Positions 27,205 to 36,294 of a stretch of DNA of 64,000 bases are shown piece after piece. The position numbers were made by a program, and so were the translations under genes. The DNA comes from Kineococcus endophyticus. GTDB taxonomy: Bacteria > Actinomycetota > Actinomycetes > Actinomycetales > Kineococcaceae. Position 1 is the first letter of the stretch. Every line of letters begins with the position of its first letter. The notes beneath the pieces are model-generated. The model had not been told where the DNA came from, did no database searches, and saw nothing but the letters and a program-made list of their open reading frames with translations. Location: positions 224,180-288,179 of the forward strand of contig NZ_JBFNQN010000007.1 in assembly GCF_040796495.1 (NCBI RefSeq), in the 5' to 3' direction.

Positions 27205-28632
27205 CGCCGCGTCGTCCTGTTCGAGGGCGCGGGCGAGTTCCCGCGTCCTCTGCAGCAGGGCGGGGTGGTCGTTGCGCGTCCACGGTCCGGGGGTCATGAG
27301 CTTCCCCAGGTCCCGTTGGAGGCGTCTGGCCTCGGGTAGCCCGTCCTCGCCGAACCGGGCTTCGAGGCGGCCGGCGTGGAGGGCTCGGTGGTCCCTGCCG
27401 CAGAGGAGGACGAGGTTGTCGATGCTGGTGGGTCCGCCGTCGGACCAGTGGACGACGTGGTGCAGGTGGCAGGCCCAGGCCGGGGCCCCGCAGCCGGGGG
27501 CGATGCAGCCGCGGTCGCGTTCGGCGACGATGAGGCGCTGGTTGTCGGTGGCGTGCCGTTCCAGGGTGTGCAGGGGGCGGGGCCGGCCGAGGCGGTCCAT
27601 GACGGCGACGGTGACGTCGCCGTCGCAGGAGGCGGCGCGCAGGGTGGCGTCGGTGATGGGGCCGTGGGTGTCGGCGGTGGCGGTGCCGTTCTGGAGCTGC
27701 CCGGTGTCGTCGAGGGTGGCGCGCAGGACGACGGTGGCCTTGTGCGCGACGGCGGGGTCGGTGCTGCTGGCGGGGTGGTGGGCGCCGGTGGTGACGAGGT
27801 CGACGAGGCCGTCGTGGCGGCGTTGCCCGAGCGAGCGGGTGTCGTCACCTGATGCCGTGGGCAGGGGTTTGGCGGCGGCTTCGAGGGCGGAGCGGACGAC
27901 GACGGCGGCGGCTTCGTCGAGGTCGAGGGTCATGCGCAGCATGCCGTGGTGGCGGGTGAAGGTGAGGGTGCGGCGGCTGGCGGAGTCCGGTTCGAGGTCG
28001 CGGACGTGCCGGTCGCTGCGGTCGGGATCGACAAGGGTCAGGACGTCCTCGACCAGGGCCGTGGCGGTGCCCAGGGGTTGGGGAGCGATGGAGGTCGTGA
28101 AGAACCCGTCGAGCACCTCACCGCGGTGCTGGGTGGTCCACACGCGCCGTCCGTCGTCCTGGCGCACTTGCACCGCGATGGTGCCGCGGCGCAGGTGCGT
28201 GGGAATGGACTGCAACGCGGTGACGGCGCCGTGCACGTGCGCCAGGGTGGTGTTCCCGCACGCCAGTTCCCCACCCATGAGGGCGAGGGATCCGCGGTCC
28301 ACGTCGAGTCCGCCGATGCGTCCGTCCCAGGGGACGTCGGGGTCGGTGTGCCGGGCCGCGGCGACGTCCTTGCGCGCCAGGGTGCGGGACAGGTTCACCG
28401 GGGAGGTCGCGAGCAGGTCCACCACGGAACTCTCGGGGACGTGCTCCAGGGCGCGTCGCAGGAGGTGGAGTTTGGCGGCGTCGAGGCGGTTGCCGAGGGC
28501 GTAGAGCGACCGGGCGAGGTGGTCGACGTCGTCGCGGTCGAGGGTTCCGGTGGGCAGGGTGAGGACGTCGTCCAGCGCGGCGGCGAGACGCGTGAGGGCG
28601 TCGGCTGCGCGGTCCTGGACGGTGGGGGTCAC
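27202..28632 (-). CDS. HNH endonuclease-domain protein with DUF222 (13E12-like)
   Basis: The N-terminal 330 residues match the DUF222 pattern, rich in helix and Leu, and the C-terminal HNH domain reads CIAPGCGAPAWACHLHHVVHW followed by DNLVLLCGRDHRALHAG, with zinc Cys pairs and catalytic His. These proteins occur in many copies in actinobacterial genomes; some are SOS-linked or mobile, but their role is not settled. GTG 28632 is chosen by TATCCT 7 nt upstream. Only a half SOS box (TCGAAC) is seen nearby. Confidence 0.88.
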   Translation of the reverse strand: MTPTVQDRAADALTRLAAALDDVLTLPTGTLDRDDVDHLARSLYALGNRLDAAKLHLLRRALEHVPESSVVDLLATSPVNLSRTLARKDVAAARHTDPDVPWDGRIGGLDVDRGSLALMGGELACGNTTLAHVHGAVTALQSIPTHLRRGTIAVQVRQDDGRRVWTTQHRGEVLDGFFTTSIAPQPLGTATALVEDVLTLVDPDRSDRHVRDLEPDSASRRTLTFTRHHGMLRMTLDLDEAAAVVVRSALEAAAKPLPTASGDDTRSLGQRRHDGLVDLVTTGAHHPASSTDPAVAHKATVVLRATLDDTGQLQNGTATADTHGPITDATLRAASCDGDVTVAVMDRLGRPRPLHTLERHATDNQRLIVAERDRGCIAPGCGAPAWACHLHHVVHWSDGGPTSIDNLVLLCGRDHRALHAGRLEARFGEDGLPEARRLQRDLGKLMTPGPWTRNDHPALLQRTRELARALEQDDAA

Positions 28633-28639
28633 GTGTTCC

Positions 28640-28645
28640 AGGATA
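28640..28645 (-). promoter_or_regulatory. -10 element of the HNH gene
   Basis: On the minus strand TATCCT, 7 nt, GTG 28632; leaderless start predicted. Confidence 0.45.
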
Positions 28646-28860
28646 GTCGAACAAGCCCTGTGGCGACAGGTAGAGGCGATCGTAACTTTCTGCGGTGCAA
28701 CGCTTCGCACGCAGTTCACTGCTGCTGAGGAGTTGTCCACAGGTGGTCGTTCCCCGGTCCCACCGAGGAACGTTTCGCGACCCGTCGTCGAGTTCCAGTG
28801 CCGGGCGAACCCCCGCGAAGCAACCCCGGCGCGAAGCCTCGGCGCGCGCTGGACAGGCCC

Positions 28861-31800
28861 TCACACCGCCAGCGGGACCCGGGAGAGCAGAGCCGGCAGG
28901 TCGGCGGCCGGGACCGGGCGGGCGAAGCGGTAGCCCTGCGCCGTCGTCGCCCCGTACGCCCGCAACAGGTCGGCCTGCGCAGCGGTCTCGACGCCCTCGG
29001 CGACGACCTGCATCCCGAGGGCCCGGCCGATGCCGAGCACGGCGCGCACGACGGCGTCGCAGCGCCGGTCCCGGCCCAGCCCGGCGACGAACTGCAGGTC
29101 GATCTTCAGCAGGTCGACCGGCAGTTCGGTCAGCCGGGCAAGCCCGGAGTACCCCGTGCCGAGGTCGTCGATGGCGATGCGCACCCCGCGGGCGCGCACG
29201 GTCTCGAGGTCCCCGAGCAGCGCGTCCGTGATGCGCGTCGTGTGCGTCTCGGTGAGTTCCAGCACGAGCAGGTGCGCGGACAGGCCGGTCTGGGCGAGCA
29301 CCCGGTCGACCTGCTCGGCGAGCGACCCGCCGAGCTGCTCGGCCGAGACGTTGACGTGCACGGCCGGGGCGTCCGGTCCGAGCGCGCGCTCCCACTGCGC
29401 CGCGAGGTCGCACGAGGTGCGCAGGACGAACTCCCCGACGGCGGGCATGAGCGGGGAGGCCTCGAGGACGTCGAGGAAGGCGCCGGGGGCCAGCACGGTC
29501 CCGTCGGCGCGGCGCCAGCGCAGCAGGGTCTCGACCGCGTCGACGCGACCGCTGCCGAGGTCGACGATGGGCTGGCCGAACATCTCGAACTCGCCCGCGC
29601 CGACGGCCGCGGCCAGTTCCGGCAGCAGCCGCTCGGCCCGGTCGAGGCGTTCGCGGTCGCGGTGGTCGTAGGCGAACGACCGGTTCTTCCCGGCGCGCTT
29701 GGCCGCGTACATCGCGAGGTCGGCGTTCTGCAGCAACCGGTCCGGGGTCCCGCCGTCCCGGGGTTCTGCGCTGCCGGGACACGGGTCGTGGACGGCGCTG
29801 CCGACGCTGACCCCGACCGTGACCGTCCCGCCGGGCAGGTCGACGGGTTCGCGCACGGCGTCGAGCACGCGGCGGCCCAGGCGTTCGAGGTCGGCGGCGT
29901 CGGTGCCCGGGCACACGACCGCGAACTCGTCCCCACCCAGCCGGGCGACGGTGTCCTCCGCGCGCGTCAGGGTCGCCAACCGCGAGGCCACCTCGCGCAG
30001 GAGGGCGTCCCCGGCCGCGTGCCCGGCGCTGTCGTTCACGGCCTTGAACCCGTCGAGGTCGATGACGAGCACGCCGACGGGCCCGCCGCCGGTGGCGGCG
30101 TCGTGCAGGGCGGCCTCGAGCCGTTCGCGCAGCAGGACGCGGTTCGGCAGGCCGGTCAGGGCGTCGTGCTGCGCCTGGTGCACCAGGGCGCTCTCGGCCG
30201 CCTTGCGCGCGGTGACGTCCTCGACCAGACACAGCAGGTACGGCTCGGCCCCGCCCTCGGAAGGACCCCCGGACGACCCCTCGGGGACGACGCGGGTGGC
30301 CGTCGTGCGTCCCCAGCCGGACCCGCCGTCGGCCCGCAGGTAGCGGTGCTCGAACTGCGCGTCGGTGACCGCGCCGTCCAGCAACGGGTCGAGGTGCCGG
30401 GCGAACTCGTCGCGGTCGGCCCACGGGACGATCGCGTGGACGTCCAGGACCCCGAGCTCCTCGGGGACCAGCCCGGTGAACTCGGTCATCGTCGCGTTCA
30501 CCTGCAGGATGCGGCCGGCGGCCGACCCCACGCCGACGAGCAGCATCCCCACGGGCGCGGTGTCGAAGGCCGTGCGGAACCGCGACTCGGAGTCGGCCAG
30601 GCGGTCCTGGACGGCGACCTGCTCGGTGACGTCGGTGCCGATGGCCAGGATCCCCGAGGGCCGGCCGTCGGGGTCCAGCAACCAGCTCGTCGTGAGCGCC
30701 ACCCGCCGGGCGGCGCCGTCGTGCCGGCGCAGCGTCCAGTGCCGGGTGAGCGCGCCGCCCGCGCGGCGCAGGTCCTCGACGAGCACCTCGGCCCCGGCGC
30801 GCACGTCCAGGTCGACGTCCAGGTCGACGTCCAGGTCGAGGGCACGGTCCGCCAGCTCGGCCGGGTCCAGCAGGTCGCAGACGTCCCCGCCGACGGCGGC
30901 GTCGGCCCGGACCCCGAGCAGCCGGCGCGCGCCCTCGTTGACGACGGTCACCGTCCCGCGCAGGTCCGCGGCGACGATGAGCTGCTCGGTCGCCCCCGAC
31001 AGGATCCCGGCGTAGACGTCGTGCGCGCGGGCGACCTCCGCGGCCGCCTCGCGCTGGGCGGTGACGTCGCGGAAGGCGATGATCGCCCCGCCGGACCAGG
31101 ACGCCCCCGCGCTGCGCGGCAGCCCGTGCGCGGCGACGTTGACGGTGGTGACGGACCCGTCGAGCAGGTTGCGGAAGGTCATGTCGTCGGAGTCGATGCG
31201 CTCACCGGACAGGGCGCGCAGCAGCGGCATCCGCGCGCCCGGGACGGGCGCGCCGGCCGCGTCGAGGACCTCGACGTAGTCGGCGAAGCGCTCGGTGGGC
31301 ACGCCCGCGGGCAGGCGCGGGTAGAGCCGGCCGGCGGCGGCGTTGGCCATGAGCAGGGTGCCGTCGGCGGCGTAGACGCTCATCCCGTCGCTCGTCGTCT
31401 GGAACACGGTCCGGAGCAGGTCCGCCTGGCCCTCGGCGTCCTGGCGGGCGGCGCGGAGGTTCTCCACGAGCCGTCCCCGGTCGTCGCGCTGCAGGCCGAG
31501 CATGAGGGTCAGCAGTGTCATGAGGGCGACCATCAGCTGCACCGCGAGCACCCGCTCCGCCGGCGGTGCCGCCGCGAAGGCCCCCAGCCCGTGCAGGGAG
31601 ATCACGGCGTCCAAGACCGTGACCACGAGGGTGTTGGCCGCGGCCACCCGCAGCGGGAAGCGGACGCCGATCCAGACCGTGACCGGCACCGTGAGGAACG
31701 CGAGCGAGTACACCTGCTCGACGTCGAAGAGCCACACGAACGCGCCCAGCGCCCCGAGGTTGACGAGCACGAGCTCGCCCCAGCGCGCCTGCACCGGCGC

Positions 31801-32343
31801 CCGGTCGGTGGAGCTGTCGGCCAGGAGCAGCCACAACCCCGCCGCCACGACCGCGGTGCTCATCCGCACGACCCAGGACAGCACCGCCGCGGCGTGGACG
31901 TCCCCCAGCAGCAGGCCGACCGACACCGTCGCGACCAGGGCGCCGACGACCGACCCCGCCAGCGCCGCCCCCGTCAGACCCCACGCGTCCGCCGGGGCGA
32001 CCAGCCGCAGCGACGGGCGCCGGCGGGCGAACAGCCACGCCGCGACCCAGGCCTGCGCCAGCACGGCGGCCGAGCAGGCGAGCGCGACCGGCACCGCCAA
32101 CCCGGTCAGCGCCAGGCCCGCACCGGCCGAGACGGCGATCCCCGCCGCCGCCGTGCGACGACGGCCCCGCTGGTGCCAGACGGTGCCGAGCCAGACGAAG
32201 GCGACCGCGGCGGCCGGCCAGAACGTCGTCGTCTCGCTGCCGCCGGTGCGCGAGGCCCGGCCCGCGACGACGGCGAGCGAGTGCAGGAGGAGGAAGGCCG
32301 CCAGCTGCGCGCTCGCGCTCGCCCGCCACCGTCCCGTCCCCAC
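28861..32343 (-). CDS. MASE1-like membrane, triple PAS, GGDEF-EAL c-di-GMP protein
   Basis: About eight membrane helices (residues 10-290, MASE1-like) precede three PAS domains (about 310-440, 450-570 and 580-710), a GGDEF domain with intact ARLGGDEFAVV and an EAL domain. The EAL motif reads ETLLRW, with the metal-binding Glu kept; N of VNVSAEQL, LELTE, IDDLGTGYS and LLKIDLQF are also kept, so both synthesis and breakdown of c-di-GMP are possible. A 12-bp unit repeated three times encodes an alternating Leu-Asp-Val-Asp run in the second PAS. It begins 3 bp after the stop of the second ABC half and probably belongs to that operon. Confidence 0.9.
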   Translation of the reverse strand: MGTGRWRASASAQLAAFLLLHSLAVVAGRASRTGGSETTTFWPAAAVAFVWLGTVWHQRGRRRTAAAGIAVSAGAGLALTGLAVPVALACSAAVLAQAWVAAWLFARRRPSLRLVAPADAWGLTGAALAGSVVGALVATVSVGLLLGDVHAAAVLSWVVRMSTAVVAAGLWLLLADSSTDRAPVQARWGELVLVNLGALGAFVWLFDVEQVYSLAFLTVPVTVWIGVRFPLRVAAANTLVVTVLDAVISLHGLGAFAAAPPAERVLAVQLMVALMTLLTLMLGLQRDDRGRLVENLRAARQDAEGQADLLRTVFQTTSDGMSVYAADGTLLMANAAAGRLYPRLPAGVPTERFADYVEVLDAAGAPVPGARMPLLRALSGERIDSDDMTFRNLLDGSVTTVNVAAHGLPRSAGASWSGGAIIAFRDVTAQREAAAEVARAHDVYAGILSGATEQLIVAADLRGTVTVVNEGARRLLGVRADAAVGGDVCDLLDPAELADRALDLDVDLDVDLDVRAGAEVLVEDLRRAGGALTRHWTLRRHDGAARRVALTTSWLLDPDGRPSGILAIGTDVTEQVAVQDRLADSESRFRTAFDTAPVGMLLVGVGSAAGRILQVNATMTEFTGLVPEELGVLDVHAIVPWADRDEFARHLDPLLDGAVTDAQFEHRYLRADGGSGWGRTTATRVVPEGSSGGPSEGGAEPYLLCLVEDVTARKAAESALVHQAQHDALTGLPNRVLLRERLEAALHDAATGGGPVGVLVIDLDGFKAVNDSAGHAAGDALLREVASRLATLTRAEDTVARLGGDEFAVVCPGTDAADLERLGRRVLDAVREPVDLPGGTVTVGVSVGSAVHDPCPGSAEPRDGGTPDRLLQNADLAMYAAKRAGKNRSFAYDHRDRERLDRAERLLPELAAAVGAGEFEMFGQPIVDLGSGRVDAVETLLRWRRADGTVLAPGAFLDVLEASPLMPAVGEFVLRTSCDLAAQWERALGPDAPAVHVNVSAEQLGGSLAEQVDRVLAQTGLSAHLLVLELTETHTTRITDALLGDLETVRARGVRIAIDDLGTGYSGLARLTELPVDLLKIDLQFVAGLGRDRRCDAVVRAVLGIGRALGMQVVAEGVETAAQADLLRAYGATTAQGYRFARPVPAADLPALLSRVPLAV
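30803..30838. repeat. Three perfect 12-bp tandem repeats inside the c-di-GMP gene
   Basis: The unit ACGTCCAGGTCG occurs at 30803, 30815 and 30827. It encodes Leu-Asp-Val-Asp repeats and keeps the frame, so copy number could change without breaking the gene. Confidence 0.9.
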
Positions 32344-32346
32344 CTG

Positions 32347-34164
32347 CTAGGTGTCGGCCGCCGTCGCCGGTGCTTGAGCTGGCTGCCCCGACCGCGCCCA
32401 GGTCTCCCACAAACGGGCGTACCGGCCGCCGAGCGCGAGGAGCTCGTCGTGCGTGCCGATCTCCTCCACTCGACCGGCGGCCATGACGGCGATCCGGTCG
32501 CAGACGGCGGCCTGGCTCAGCCGGTGCGCCACGACGAGGGCCGTGCGCCCGCGCACGACGGCCAGCGCGGCCTCCTCCAGGTCGCGGGCCCCGGCGCTGC
32601 CGGCCTCGGCGGTCGCCTCGTCCAGGACCACGACGGGCGGGTCGCGCAGCACGAGCCGGGCCAGCGCGAGCTGCTGGGCGCGGGCGGGGGACAGCGGCAG
32701 CTCCCCGGGCCCCACGCGGGTCTCGAGCCCGGCGGGCAGGGCGGCCACCCAGTCCTCGGCGCCCACGACGGCCAGCGCCGCGTGCACCTTCTCGTCGCTC
32801 GCCCCGGGACGGGCCAGCGTGAGGTCCTCGCGCAGGGTGCCGGTGAAGACGTGCGACTCCTGGGCGATGACGCCGATGCGCTCGCGGACGGCCTCGGCGT
32901 CCAGCGCCGCCAGGTCGACGGTGCCCTCCGGTCCCGTGAGCGTGACGGTCCCCGCGCTCGCGGGGAACACCCCGGCGACGAGTGCGGCCAGCGTCGTCTT
33001 GCCCGCCCCGCTCTCGCCGACGACGGCCAGCGAGGTCCCGGCCCGCACGTCGAGGTCGACGTCGCGCAGGACGGGCACGGCGCCGGGGCGTTCGTCGTAG
33101 GCGTGGGTCAGGCCCCGCACGACGAGCCCGACGCGTTCACGGGGGGCGCGGGCGAGGGCCGCCGGGTCGGCGGGCGGGTCGGCGGGCAGGTCGACGACGC
33201 CGACGAGGCGGTTGAGCGCCGCGGCCGCCCGGGAGACCTCGTCGAAGGACAGCAGCAGCGTGCCCAGCGGACCGAACAGCCGGTGGAACAGCAGCGCCGC
33301 GGCGGTGACGGCGCCGACGGTGACGACGTCGCCGCGCACGAGCCAGAACCCGGTGAGCAGCAGCGCGGACAGCCCGGCGGCCTCGGCGCCGTTCATCGAC
33401 ATCGAGAACCGCGCGAAGGTCCGCAGCGCCGCGCGGGAGGCGCCGACGGTCCGCTCCGAGGCGACCTCGACCCGGTCGCCCTGCAGGTCGGCCATGCCGT
33501 AGGCGTGCACGGTCGAGGCGCCGTGCAGGGACTGCAGGACGACCTGGGAGCGGGCGGCCGCGACCGAGCGCTCGGTCGCGTAGAGCGGCCCGGCCTTCGG
33601 CAGGTACCAGCGCAGGCTGCCCGCGTAGACGGGGAAGACGACGCAGAACGCCAGCGCCAGGCGCCAGTCCAGGGACAGGAACCCGACCGCGGACAGCACC
33701 ACCGTCACGAGGGCCGTCAGGACGTTGGCCATGAGCTGCACCGAGGCGGTGAACAGTTCGACGTCCTCGGTGACGCGCGAGGCGACGTCGCCGGAGCCGG
33801 CCCGTTCCAGGACGCGCGGGCTCATCCGCAGGGAGCGGTCGACGACGCGTTCGCGCAGGTCGGCGGCGACCGCGGCGCCGAGCCGTTCGGCGTCGCGGCG
33901 GGCCAGGGCCGTCGTGACCGCGGTCAGCAGCGCGACGACGGACAGCTGCACGACGAGCGGGGTCAGCGGCTCGCCGTCCCGCACGACGTCGACGGCGCGT
34001 CCGAGCAGCAGGGGGAGCGCGACGGTGCCCGCGCTGGAGAGCAGGGTCGTCGCGAGGGCGCGGGCCAGGTCGGCGGGGTGCGCGGCGGCCGTGCGCCACA
34101 GGACGGTCGCCGAGCGGCGGCCGGGGGCGACGGGCAGCGCGGTGGGTCCCGGGTCGTGGCTCAC
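32347..34164 (-). CDS. ABC exporter half with canonical Walker motifs, degenerate signature
   Basis: Six membrane helices (residues 30-320) precede an ATPase domain with Walker A GESGAGKTT, Q-loop VIAQESHVF, Walker B VVVLDEAT and H-loop VVAHRLS, all intact. The signature reads LSPARAQ instead of LSGGQ and the D-loop reads AEAG instead of SALD, so this half cannot complete its partner's nucleotide site. GTG 34164 overlaps the stop of the other half (GTGA). The pair should form an asymmetric heterodimer in the inner membrane. Substrate is unknown; the operon's iron box suggests siderophore traffic. Confidence 0.9.
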   Translation of the reverse strand: MSHDPGPTALPVAPGRRSATVLWRTAAAHPADLARALATTLLSSAGTVALPLLLGRAVDVVRDGEPLTPLVVQLSVVALLTAVTTALARRDAERLGAAVAADLRERVVDRSLRMSPRVLERAGSGDVASRVTEDVELFTASVQLMANVLTALVTVVLSAVGFLSLDWRLALAFCVVFPVYAGSLRWYLPKAGPLYATERSVAAARSQVVLQSLHGASTVHAYGMADLQGDRVEVASERTVGASRAALRTFARFSMSMNGAEAAGLSALLLTGFWLVRGDVVTVGAVTAAALLFHRLFGPLGTLLLSFDEVSRAAAALNRLVGVVDLPADPPADPAALARAPRERVGLVVRGLTHAYDERPGAVPVLRDVDLDVRAGTSLAVVGESGAGKTTLAALVAGVFPASAGTVTLTGPEGTVDLAALDAEAVRERIGVIAQESHVFTGTLREDLTLARPGASDEKVHAALAVVGAEDWVAALPAGLETRVGPGELPLSPARAQQLALARLVLRDPPVVVLDEATAEAGSAGARDLEEAALAVVRGRTALVVAHRLSQAAVCDRIAVMAAGRVEEIGTHDELLALGGRYARLWETWARSGQPAQAPATAADT

Positions 34165-35687
34165 CGGGCCACCGCCGCGGCGTAGTCGGGGTCGCCGAGC
34201 AGGCCGGCGTGGGTGCCGCTCGCGTGCCGGCCGTCGGCGGCCAGCAGGACGACGCGGTCGCACCGCGAGAGCAGCAGGGGCGAGGACGTCACGACGACGG
34301 TGGTCCCGGATCCGGCCCGCAGCGCGCGCACCCCGGCGGCGACGCGGTCCTCGGTGACGGCGTCCAGGGCCGTCGTGGGGTCGCGCAGGACGAGCAGCTC
34401 CCGGTCGGCGGCCAGGGCCCGGGCCAGCCCGATGCGCTGGCGCTGCCCGCCGGAGACGTTGGTCCCGCCGTCGTGCAGCGGCAGGTCGAGATCGGTCGGG
34501 GCGGCCGCGGCCTCCAGCGCCGCGGCCAGGGGGACGCCGCGACCGGCCGGCACGGGGCCGGAGGCGAGGGCGTCGGCGACGTTCTCGCCGAGCAGGACGG
34601 TGTGCGCGGGTTCGACGAGCGCCCCGGGGACGGCGGCGAAGGCGGCCGTGACGGCGTCGGCGGTCGCGGTGTCCGTGGTCACGACGCCGAGGACCTCGCC
34701 GGGCACCGTCGGCACGTCCAGGGTCGCCCGCGCGGCGGGCGGGAGCGGCGCCGGGTGCAGGAGCTCGGCGACGCGGCGGGCGCTGGCCCGGGAGACCGCG
34801 AGCTGCTGGACGCAGGAGCTGATGTTGCGCACCGGGTCGGCGAGGAAGCTGGCCATCCCGACGACCGTGACGAACTCGCCGACGTCGAGGCGGCCGCGGG
34901 CGACGAACGTCCCCGCGACGGCGGCCGTGGCGACGAGGACGGCGCCCGTGGCGAGGGTGCTGACGCCGACGACGACGGACGTCGCACCGGCCGCCCCCAC
35001 CGCCGCGCGCCGCGAGAGGGAGCTGGCGTGGTGGTAGCGGCGCACGGCCTCGGGCACGCCGCCGAACCCGCGCAGCGGCCGCAGCCCGGCGAGCAGGTCG
35101 GCGGCGACGGCCGCGGCGAGGCCGGCGGTGCGCTGCCGGTCGTGCACGCGCGCCTCCAGGCGGGGGGTCAGCGCCTGCAACCCCAGGACGAGCACGGGGA
35201 CGGCGACGAGCAGCCCCAGGCCGAGGGCCACGTCGATGCGCAGCAGGACGACGGCCGCGACGAGCAGGCCGAAGCAGCCCGAGGCGAGGAAGCTCACGAG
35301 GCCGAGGGCCTCGGCGGTGTGCCGGGTGTCCGACGTCGCGACCGACAGGGCGTCCCCGACCTGCCGGTCCCGCAGGACGGCGGGGTCGCTCAGGACGGCC
35401 CGGGCGACGGCCGTCCGCAGGTGGTGGGCCTCGTCGAACTGGGCGCGGTCGACCACCCAGAACGCGAAGGTGCCGGCGGAGCTGAGCACGGCGAACAGCA
35501 GGAGCACCCCGGCCACGGACAGCGCGATGGCGCCGACGTCGCCGGTGGCGATCGCGCGGTCGACGGCGAGGCCGATCGCGACGGGCACGAGGGCCTCGCA
35601 GGTCTGGTGGACCATCGAGGACCCGCAGCCGACGGCGGCCGCTCGACGGTGCCGGCGCAGCACGTCGAGGACGGGGCGGGAGGACAT
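34161..35687 (-). CDS. ABC exporter half with degenerate, shortened ATPase domain
   Basis: The transmembrane part (about residues 15-310) is normal, but the ATPase domain is only about 185 residues. Where Walker A should stand the sequence is VVTTDTATADAVT, with no Gly-Lys-Ser/Thr; Walker B is LLVLRDPT with the Asp and catalytic Glu changed; the H-loop His is replaced in VVVTSSPL. In contrast the signature NVSGGQRQRIGLARAL and D-loop ALDA are perfect. It thus supplies the signature for its partner's intact Walker site. It is the first gene of the operon and begins 2 bp after a putative iron box. Confidence 0.9.
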   Translation of the reverse strand: MSSRPVLDVLRRHRRAAAVGCGSSMVHQTCEALVPVAIGLAVDRAIATGDVGAIALSVAGVLLLFAVLSSAGTFAFWVVDRAQFDEAHHLRTAVARAVLSDPAVLRDRQVGDALSVATSDTRHTAEALGLVSFLASGCFGLLVAAVVLLRIDVALGLGLLVAVPVLVLGLQALTPRLEARVHDRQRTAGLAAAVAADLLAGLRPLRGFGGVPEAVRRYHHASSLSRRAAVGAAGATSVVVGVSTLATGAVLVATAAVAGTFVARGRLDVGEFVTVVGMASFLADPVRNISSCVQQLAVSRASARRVAELLHPAPLPPAARATLDVPTVPGEVLGVVTTDTATADAVTAAFAAVPGALVEPAHTVLLGENVADALASGPVPAGRGVPLAAALEAAAAPTDLDLPLHDGGTNVSGGQRQRIGLARALAADRELLVLRDPTTALDAVTEDRVAAGVRALRAGSGTTVVVTSSPLLLSRCDRVVLLAADGRHASGTHAGLLGDPDYAAAVAR

Positions 35688-35688
35688 G

Positions 35689-35707
35689 TGAGGTGAGCCT
35701 AACTGAG
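35689..35707 (-). promoter_or_regulatory. Putative DtxR/IdeR/DmdR iron box over the ABC operon promoter
   Basis: On the minus strand the 19-mer CTCAGTTAGGCTCACCTCA matches 15 of 19 positions of the DmdR/IdeR-type consensus TTAGGTTAGGCTCACCTAA as I recall it, with an unbroken 13-base core. It contains TAGGCT (35701-35696), which lies 8 nt before ATG 35687 and is a fitting -10 for a leaderless message. A repressor bound here would cover the start site. Confidence 0.6.
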
Positions 35708-35910
35708 CGGTGCGAGCGGTGTCGTGGGGGTGAGGACGACCTTCTCACCCGATCGGCCCCTCCCGGCCTCACCCGGCGGGCGGCGCCCCACTCGTCCGGG
35801 GGCAGTAACCGCACAGTGGTCGCTTGCTCACGCAGCGTCGCGGAGCCGACGGTGGAGGTGTCGGGGGAGGACCCCGGCCCCACACACCGCATCTCTCCAG
35901 GAGGACCCCC

Positions 35911-36279
35911 GTGGCCACCGTCGACGAAACCCTCAAGGGCGCGCTCGAGATCGAAGGCGCCATCGCGGCCGCCCTCGTCGACTACGAGTCGGGCATGTGC
36001 CTCGGTTCCGCCGGCGGCGGCACCCTCGACCTCGAGGTCGCCGCCGCCGGGAACACCGACGTCGTGCGCGCCGAGCTGCGCACCCTGCAGCGCCTCGGTC
36101 TGGACGACGTCCCGGAGGACATCCTCGCCACCCTGGGCACCCAGTTCCACCTGATCCGCCTGCTGCAGAGCCGGAACGGGCAGGGGCTGTTCCTCTACCT
36201 CGTCCTGGACCGCGGCCGCGCGAACCTGGCCATGGCCCGACGGCTGCTCACCGTCCTGGAGCGCGGCATCGAGCTCTGA
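35911..36279 (+). CDS. Stand-alone roadblock/LC7-like protein, 122 aa
   Basis: The pattern LEIEGAIAAALVDYESGMCLGSAGGGTLDLEVAAAG, followed by FLYLVLDRGRANLAMARRLL, is roadblock-like, and AGGAGGA stands a good distance before GTG 35911. No GTPase, DUF742 or kinase gene adjoins it, unlike the conservon at 5764-9422. It lies between two ABC exporter operons and converges on the second with 12 bp between. It may pair with a GTPase encoded elsewhere, or act as a homodimer scaffold. Confidence 0.75.
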   Translation: MATVDETLKGALEIEGAIAAALVDYESGMCLGSAGGGTLDLEVAAAGNTDVVRAELRTLQRLGLDDVPEDILATLGTQFHLIRLLQSRNGQGLFLYLVLDRGRANLAMARRLLTVLERGIEL

Positions 36280-36294
36280 GCCGGGCGCGGCTCA
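36277..36294. terminator. Small hairpin between convergent genes
   Basis: TGAGCC and GGCTCA form a 6-bp stem around GGGCGC, covering both stop codons. A weak shared terminator at best. Confidence 0.3.

Noticed and set aside
28648..28670. SOS (LexA) box upstream of the HNH gene
   Set aside because: Only the half-site TCGAAC is present; the inverted GTTCGA half is missing.
28798..34185. 1,795-codon open frame opposite the c-di-GMP and ABC genes
   Set aside because: Its peptide is a Gly/Arg/Val/Gln repeat made by the GC-rich codons of the true genes on the other strand; no ribosome site or known domain.
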